From assembly GCA_024278255.1 (NCBI GenBank), contig JAJRTP010000470.1, positions 1 to 16,649 on the forward strand: a stretch of 16,649 nucleotides of DNA, in the 5' to 3' direction. The notes under the pieces were generated by a model. The model made no database searches. It was given only the letters and a program-made list of their open reading frames with translations, and was not told the DNA's origin. A program made the translations under genes and the position numbers. Shown in pieces: positions 12,510 through 16,649 of the stretch (its first letter is position 1; the number at the start of each line of letters is the position of its first letter). This DNA is from Chloroflexota bacterium (GTDB lineage: Bacteria > Chloroflexota > Anaerolineae > Promineifilales > Promineifilaceae).

Positions 12510-14408
12510 ATGGATCCAAAAGCAGCAAGACAACACGCCCTGCAACAACAACTGGAACGGTTGGACGGCCGTATTGCCCAACTCAATCAGCAAAGCCAAC
12601 AATTATCCCGGTTGCGTTTGGCCCTGTTTCTGGCCGCCGCCTTAATCAGCGGCGTTACTTTTCTTACCTGGGGCGCCTGGCCCTGGCTGGTAGTGACACT
12701 GCTGGCATTCATTCCTTTTTTGGTAGTGGTTTTCCTGCACCGCCGGGTGGATACGGCCGTCATCCGCTGGCAAACATGGCGGCAAATCAAACAAACCCAC
12801 CTGGCCCGTATGACGCTGGATTGGGACAATCTGCCGCCGCCCCTGCCCTTCATTGCCCCTCCCGATCATCCTTTTGCCGTTGACCTGGACGTGATGGGGG
12901 CGTATTCGCTGCATCGCTTGCTGGATACGGCCGTATCCGACGATGGCAGCGCCCGCCTGCGTGATTGGCTGCTGGACACCCAGCCCAATCCCAACCAAAT
13001 CACCTACCGCCAAACCCTGACGCAGGAACTAGCCGACATGCCCCTTTTCCGTGACAAGCTGCACCTCCACGCCCACCTCAGCGCCCCGCAAGGGGATGGC
13101 AAAATGTCCGGGCAGCAGTTGCAAACCTGGTTGGAGCAGCCGGATGACAGCCATAAACTACGCCGCCTCCTGTTCCTGCTCATTCCCCTGTCCGCCTTGA
13201 ATATCCTCCTCTTCTGGCTGCGGGCGCGAGGTGTTCTGCCGCCGGTCTGGGTATTTACTTGGGGGCTGTATCTGCTCATCTATTTGCTGGCCGCCCGGCC
13301 GGCCATTGGCTCCCTGTTTGCCGATATTATGACGTTACGGGATGGTCTGGACACGCTGAACGGGGTATTTGGCTTTCTGGAGGGGTACCAGTACGGCCGT
13401 TTCTCCCACGTAAAAACCCTTTGCGCCCCCTTTCTGGATGAACAGAAACGGCCGTCAGCCCACCTCCAACGCATCCGGCGCACCATGAGCGGCGTTGGTC
13501 TGACCCAACATCCCCTCCTCGGCTTCCTCATCAACGCCGTCGTCCCCTGGGATGCCTTCTTTGCCTGCCACCTGGCCAATCGCAAAAAGGAACTGCGCAC
13601 CGACTTACCCCAATGGCTGAACGTGTGGTTTGAACTGGAAGTGCTTTCCTCTCTGGGCAATTTTGCCTGGCTCAATCCCGGCGAAATCTGCTATCCGCAG
13701 TTAGTACCAGTAAACAGTGATCAGTTTTCAGTAAGCAGTGGATCGTTACCGGAAGCTGTAACATCCCCAAAAAGAGAAATCATTGCCAAATTTGAGGCGC
13801 GGCAAATCGGCCATCCCCTCATCCCCAGCCAGGAGCGGGTGTGCAACGATTACGCCATTGCCGGGACAGGTTCCGTCACCATTATCACCGGCTCCAACAT
13901 GGCCGGTAAAAGTTCCTTCCTGCGCACGTTGGGGGTCAATCTGGTACTGGCCTACACCGGCGCGCCCGTCGTGGCTCAAGCGCTGCACACCAGCCTCTTC
14001 CGCCTCTTCGCCTCCATCCGCGTCCAGGATTCGCTGACGGACGGCTACTCCTTCTTCTACGCCGAGGTGCGCCGTCTGGCCCAACTGCTGGACGCCCTGC
14101 AAGACGACGCAGACCGGCCGGTATTTTATCTGATTGACGAGATTTTCCAGGGCACGAACAACCGGGAACGGCTGATTGGCAGCAAGGCGTACATCGAAGC
14201 GCTCACGGCGGGGAATGGGCTGGGGCTGATTGCCACGCATGATTTGGAACTGGTGCAACTGGCGGAGGTACGGCCGTCTATCCACAATGCTCATTTCCGC
14301 GACGAGGTGCGGGACGGCCGTATGCTGTTCGACTACAAACTCCATCCCGGCCCCTGCCCCACCACCAACGCCCTCAAAATCATGGAGATGGCCGGGCTGC
14401 CCACGTGA
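12510..14408 (+). CDS. membrane-anchored MutS-family ATPase
   Basis: A 632-residue protein. Hydrophobic pairs lie at about 36-76 and 218-262. The MutS core/lever-like helices are at about 270-400, and the MutS ATPase domain from about 430. Walker A is GSNMAGKS (461-468), Walker B is VFYLIDE (538-544), and the GTNNRER and THD (576-578) signatures of the family are present. The N-terminal mismatch-recognition domain of true MutS is missing and replaced by membrane segments, so classical mismatch repair is unlikely. The DNA or membrane process it serves is unknown. Residues about 399-414 (PVNSDQFSVSSGSL region) are encoded by a CAGTNNN word array inserted between the helical part and the GHPLI motif. 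The start has a near-leaderless promoter. The gene ends ten bases from the convergent neighbour. Confidence 0.85.
   Translation: MDPKAARQHALQQQLERLDGRIAQLNQQSQQLSRLRLALFLAAALISGVTFLTWGAWPWLVVTLLAFIPFLVVVFLHRRVDTAVIRWQTWRQIKQTHLARMTLDWDNLPPPLPFIAPPDHPFAVDLDVMGAYSLHRLLDTAVSDDGSARLRDWLLDTQPNPNQITYRQTLTQELADMPLFRDKLHLHAHLSAPQGDGKMSGQQLQTWLEQPDDSHKLRRLLFLLIPLSALNILLFWLRARGVLPPVWVFTWGLYLLIYLLAARPAIGSLFADIMTLRDGLDTLNGVFGFLEGYQYGRFSHVKTLCAPFLDEQKRPSAHLQRIRRTMSGVGLTQHPLLGFLINAVVPWDAFFACHLANRKKELRTDLPQWLNVWFELEVLSSLGNFAWLNPGEICYPQLVPVNSDQFSVSSGSLPEAVTSPKREIIAKFEARQIGHPLIPSQERVCNDYAIAGTGSVTIITGSNMAGKSSFLRTLGVNLVLAYTGAPVVAQALHTSLFRLFASIRVQDSLTDGYSFFYAEVRRLAQLLDALQDDADRPVFYLIDEIFQGTNNRERLIGSKAYIEALTAGNGLGLIATHDLELVQLAEVRPSIHNAHFRDEVRDGRMLFDYKLHPGPCPTTNALKIMEMAGLPT
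13708..13742 (+). repeat. 7-bp CAGTNNN array inside the MutS-like gene
   Basis: CAGTAAA, CAGTGAT, CAGTTTT, CAGTAAG and CAGTGGA follow without gaps inside the coding region, just before the segment for the conserved GHPLI motif. Style and period match the intergenic word arrays. The reading frame is kept, giving a short Ser-rich insertion at what should be a surface loop. Confidence 0.65.
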
Positions 14409-14418
14409 GTACCCACCA

Positions 14419-15492
14419 TCAATAATACTGCGCCGGTGACTTCCCGTGGCTGTCTATCAACCGGGGATAATTACCTTCCCGCACATCGGGGCGGATGTCC
14501 ACCACTTCAATTTCAAACAAATGGTCGTCCCCGTAATCAAAATGGTAGAGGAAACGGTGCTTTTTCACCAGCCCCAGTTCGCCGATGACTGCCTCGCTGG
14601 CCCAGGGCGGGCGGTCTTCTTCGTAGTCGCAGGCAAACTGGTAACGCTCGTCGTATTTACGGCCGTTCATATAAAAGCAATACAAATGGTCATTATCCCA
14701 GGCAAAAGCGTGCTGGATAAACCCCTGCAAATCAGCCAGCGTCTGTTCCGAGCGGGCCGTAATCGTGCGGTAAATCCGCTTGTTGCGCAGCATCATCACC
14801 TTAAAATCATACACCCCGCCGGGATTGTCCAGTGGCGCCGGCTGCCCGCTGGCCCGCAAAAGCTGGCGGGCCCGAAAGCGGGGTTCAAAAGCCTTATCCT
14901 GCGTCGCTACCAAAAACATATCCGTCAGAACGGCCTCTGGAACAGCGCGGCCGGCATCTGCATAAGCGTGGCGCAAATAAAAGACAGCCTGCGCCCGAAT
15001 GTCCGGGTTTGGCTGGCGCATCAATTGGTGCAAAGCCGCATAAGCCGCCGCCTCATCGTGCCGGATGGCCAGCAGCGCCAGCGCCGCCAGAGACAGCGTT
15101 GCCCGCTCCTGGCGAAACATATCGCGCGGTTTGCTTAAATCCACCATTTCCAGCCAAAAAGGAACAGTCTGCGGATCGGCGCTGCCACCCAGCAGCGTTA
15201 AAATTGCCCGCTGCGCATCCATACTTCCCGTGCCGCCCGTCTCAAAAATACGCCGATAGACCGCTTGAGCGCGGGGCACATCGGCCGCAGCAAAACCGGC
15301 GGGCGAATAACGCAGCCAAAACAAACCACACATCCCATCCCGTAAATCAGGCCGTTTGGGTGGATTGTCCAAATACGCGGCCAATGCTTCCAGCCCCTCA
15401 TGCGCCTCTCTTTGCAAGTCCCTGATGCGCTGCGGCGCAATCTCGTCTAACGAACTCATCAACCAGCCTTCCAGAGGATCTATGTCTACCAT
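14419..15492 (-). CDS. helical-repeat protein with C-terminal pRiA4b ORF-3-like domain
   Basis: A 357-residue soluble protein. Residues about 20-220 are all-helical and look like degenerate HEAT/armadillo-type repeats (for example RATLSLAALALLAIRHDEAAAYAAL). Residues about 228-334 fit the plasmid pRiA4b ORF-3 family pattern: YDFKVMMLRNKRIYRTI, then TLADLQGFIQHAFAWDNDHL, a YCFYMNG strand, and HFDYGDDHLFEIEV. That domain is widespread but of unknown biochemical function. ATG 15492 has GGAAGG upstream and lies one base after the preceding gene's stop; longer readings to 15543 overlap that gene and were discarded. It is the second gene of a tight pair. Confidence 0.8.
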   Translation of the reverse strand: MVDIDPLEGWLMSSLDEIAPQRIRDLQREAHEGLEALAAYLDNPPKRPDLRDGMCGLFWLRYSPAGFAAADVPRAQAVYRRIFETGGTGSMDAQRAILTLLGGSADPQTVPFWLEMVDLSKPRDMFRQERATLSLAALALLAIRHDEAAAYAALHQLMRQPNPDIRAQAVFYLRHAYADAGRAVPEAVLTDMFLVATQDKAFEPRFRARQLLRASGQPAPLDNPGGVYDFKVMMLRNKRIYRTITARSEQTLADLQGFIQHAFAWDNDHLYCFYMNGRKYDERYQFACDYEEDRPPWASEAVIGELGLVKKHRFLYHFDYGDDHLFEIEVVDIRPDVREGNYPRLIDSHGKSPAQYY

Positions 15493-15493
15493 C

Positions 15494-16426
15494 TTACCCT
15501 TCCTTATTCCAAACCATGACATCCTGCTGTAACGCCGGGTCATCAGAAAAATCTGACCAATAAGCGGCCAGGTCTTCTGCCATACTTTTGAGTTCGGTGC
15601 TTACGGCGATTTGCTGTGTCTGATCAATCAATTGGCAGGTTTGTAAAAAGCGCAGCCAGGCGGGGATGAGCGTGAAAACGGCCGCTGCCTTATACGGTTG
15701 TGTCTGATAGTTTAGCAGTTTTGCCAGGTATTGTTCAAGGGTCACTTTATCCGGGCAGAGGGGATGGGGCTGGGGGCGGATGACGGGACGAGGCCGCTCG
15801 CCACGAATCACAGCCGTCATATCCACCCGCTCCTCCAACTGCCCGGTACGCCGCTCCACCAGATACACCGGCCACAACTGGCGCATCATATTCCCCCTGC
15901 TCAGGGGAATTTGCTCTTGAACGTGCAGGTAGCCGAGGAAGGCCAGCATAAGCACGGCCGTATTCTGCGCCGCCGCCTGCTGCCGCTCCTCATTCATCTC
16001 CTCAACGACAAAATGGGATAGCTGCCACCGGTACGCCCTTTCCCCCCGCAAAATCGCCACAAACGAAGCCAACTGCGCCTCATCCACCAGCATGTATTGC
16101 TCCAGCGCCGCCTGCAAGGCTGCCAGATTGTCTTCGCTGGATTCGACATATTGGAAAATCAGCATATCTGTCGCCTGGGCCACCAACTCCTGCTTACACC
16201 GGCTGGTTAGCGCTGTATTGGTCTGGAGATAGGGCATAGCCTGTCGCGCCAGTTCCACCAGAACGGCCGTTTCCCCATGATACGCCAGCATATCCACCAG
16301 CGCTTCATAGGCCGTCAGGTCACGCGCCGCCCTTTCCGCCACTTGGCGCACCAATTCCTGCCGCGCCTGCTCATCGGCCGTTTCAAATTCACGCCGCCGG
16401 ATGCTAATTGGTTGATCACTATTCAT
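15494..16426 (-). CDS. unrecognised helical protein
   Basis: A 310-residue protein without signal peptide or membrane helix, predicted almost wholly helical with Ala/Gln/Glu-rich segments (about 15-170). The middle is basic and Pro-rich (RGERPRPVIRPQPHPLCPDK, about 215-235). I recognise no catalytic motif. ATG 16426 has AGGA six to seven bases upstream; a GTG at 16441 is less likely. The stop is one base from the next ATG, so it is co-transcribed and probably translationally coupled with the pRiA4b-domain protein. The two may form a complex, as both look like scaffolding helical proteins. Function unknown. Confidence 0.75.
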   Translation of the reverse strand: MNSDQPISIRRREFETADEQARQELVRQVAERAARDLTAYEALVDMLAYHGETAVLVELARQAMPYLQTNTALTSRCKQELVAQATDMLIFQYVESSEDNLAALQAALEQYMLVDEAQLASFVAILRGERAYRWQLSHFVVEEMNEERQQAAAQNTAVLMLAFLGYLHVQEQIPLSRGNMMRQLWPVYLVERRTGQLEERVDMTAVIRGERPRPVIRPQPHPLCPDKVTLEQYLAKLLNYQTQPYKAAAVFTLIPAWLRFLQTCQLIDQTQQIAVSTELKSMAEDLAAYWSDFSDDPALQQDVMVWNKEG

Positions 16427-16527
16427 AAGTTGTCCTGTCACCTCATACCAATTATATACAGATTAGAAACGAATCACAGATGGCAAAAATCATTGCCCAT
16501 CTTTCCCGGCCACGCCATAGTCAATTA

Positions 16528-16586
16528 CCACCACCAAAGGTGGTGGCTTGTAGCGTTGCACCTAGAAGGTGCGACCTCACCGCTAC
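16528..16586. repeat. two hairpins, one bounded by GTAG and CTAC (REP-like)
   Basis: CCACCACC, AAA, GGTGGTGG (16528-16546) is a perfect 8-bp stem. Four bases on, GTAG (16550-16553) begins a segment holding GTTGCACCT, AGA, AGGTGCGAC (16555-16575; one T-G pair) and ending in CTAC (16583-16586). The element overlaps the stop codon of the minus-strand gene running off the window edge. The rest of the gap between 16427 and 16527 shows no ORF or clear promoter. Confidence 0.65.
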
Positions 16587-16649
16587 TAATCGAACAACTT
16601 ACCTTGGATGGCTTCGAGTTGCTTTTCCTGCTTCTCTTGCCACTTTACA
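16586..16649 (-). CDS. 3' end of a gene running in from beyond the right edge
   Basis: Reading from 16648 downward, 20 sense codons (VKWQEKQEKQLEAIQGKLFD) end at TAG (16588-16586). The Lys/Gln/Glu-rich composition fits a helical or coiled-coil C-terminus and looks like true coding sequence, while the other minus-strand frames do not. The stop codon lies in or beside the REP-like element. Too little is present to assign a product. Confidence 0.45.
   Translation of the reverse strand, partial: VKWQEKQEKQLEAIQGKLFD

Larger units (their letters stand above)
345..16270. repeat. dispersed palindrome ACGGCCGT, 38 copies
   Basis: Exact copies start at 345, 421, 549, 854, 1866, 2004, 2051, 2803, 3220, 3402, 3976, 4384, 5720, 6003, 6345, 6652, 7295, 7370, 7584, 9325, 9521, 10295, 10611, 11216, 11390, 11481, 11927, 12266, 12565, 12753, 12927, 13393, 13448, 14270, 14314, 14659, 15954 and 16263. 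All but 7584 lie in genes, in all three frames (giving Thr-Ala-Val, Asn/Asp-Gly-Arg or Arg-Pro). Random expectation in 16.6 kb is well under one. One-base variants such as GCGGCCGT and TCGGCCGT are also present. Counted by eye, so one or two may be missed. Confidence 0.9.

Noticed and set aside
14409..14418. Terminator between the convergent MutS-like and pRiA4b-domain genes
   Set aside because: Only ten bases separate the stops, with no hairpin and T-run visible.

Overview
The window reads as a piece of a Gram-positive-like, GC-moderate environmental bacterium, most probably a Chloroflexota (Anaerolineae-type) genome. This is inferred from three things: an ECF sigma factor overlapping a membrane protein with a DUF5667-like segment, the style of the Crp-family regulator, and the abundance of small intergenic hairpins. 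No rRNA or marker gene is present, so the taxonomy is not proven. I see no tRNA, rRNA, CRISPR array, prophage or complete insertion sequence.

Layout. 1-2873: a promoter with a phased set of TTAA half-sites, a membrane-anchored five-haem cytochrome c, and a tightly coupled OmpR-type response regulator and histidine kinase. 2874-4968: a 7-bp-period inverted word array, then a membrane class III nucleotide cyclase and a Crp/Fnr regulator. 4969-7178: an ECF sigma factor overlapping a DUF5667-like membrane protein (probable anti-sigma) that ends in a Cys/Asp/Asn-rich 30-residue repeat, then a strong intrinsic terminator. 7182-8568: small stand-alone genes (PRC-barrel protein, cupin, ferritin) separated by hairpin elements. 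8632-10148: a two-gene membrane module, a small two-helix protein overlapping a polytopic protein with a His-x-His-x-Asn motif. 10211-12373 (minus): a second OmpR/BaeS-like two-component pair separated by an 8-bp-period word array. 12510-14408: a membrane-anchored MutS-family ATPase. 14419-16426 (minus): a two-gene unit, an unrecognised helical protein followed by a protein with a C-terminal pRiA4b ORF-3-like domain. 16586-16649 (minus): the last 20 codons of another gene.

How the parts fit. The theme is environmental sensing with redox and iron handling: two two-component systems, an ECF/anti-sigma pair, a cyclase next to a Crp-family protein, a multihaem electron carrier and a ferritin. Whether the cyclase feeds the Crp protein is doubtful, because both depart from the canonical ligand residues.

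The most unusual signals are not genes. (1) The palindrome ACGGCCGT occurs 38 times by my count in 16.6 kb, nearly all inside genes. (2) Several junctions, and one point inside a coding region, hold arrays of 7-10 bp words, some built as head-to-head inverted halves. (3) GTAG/CTAC-bounded hairpins resemble REP/BIME elements. In three places such elements supply the stop codon of the neighbouring gene.
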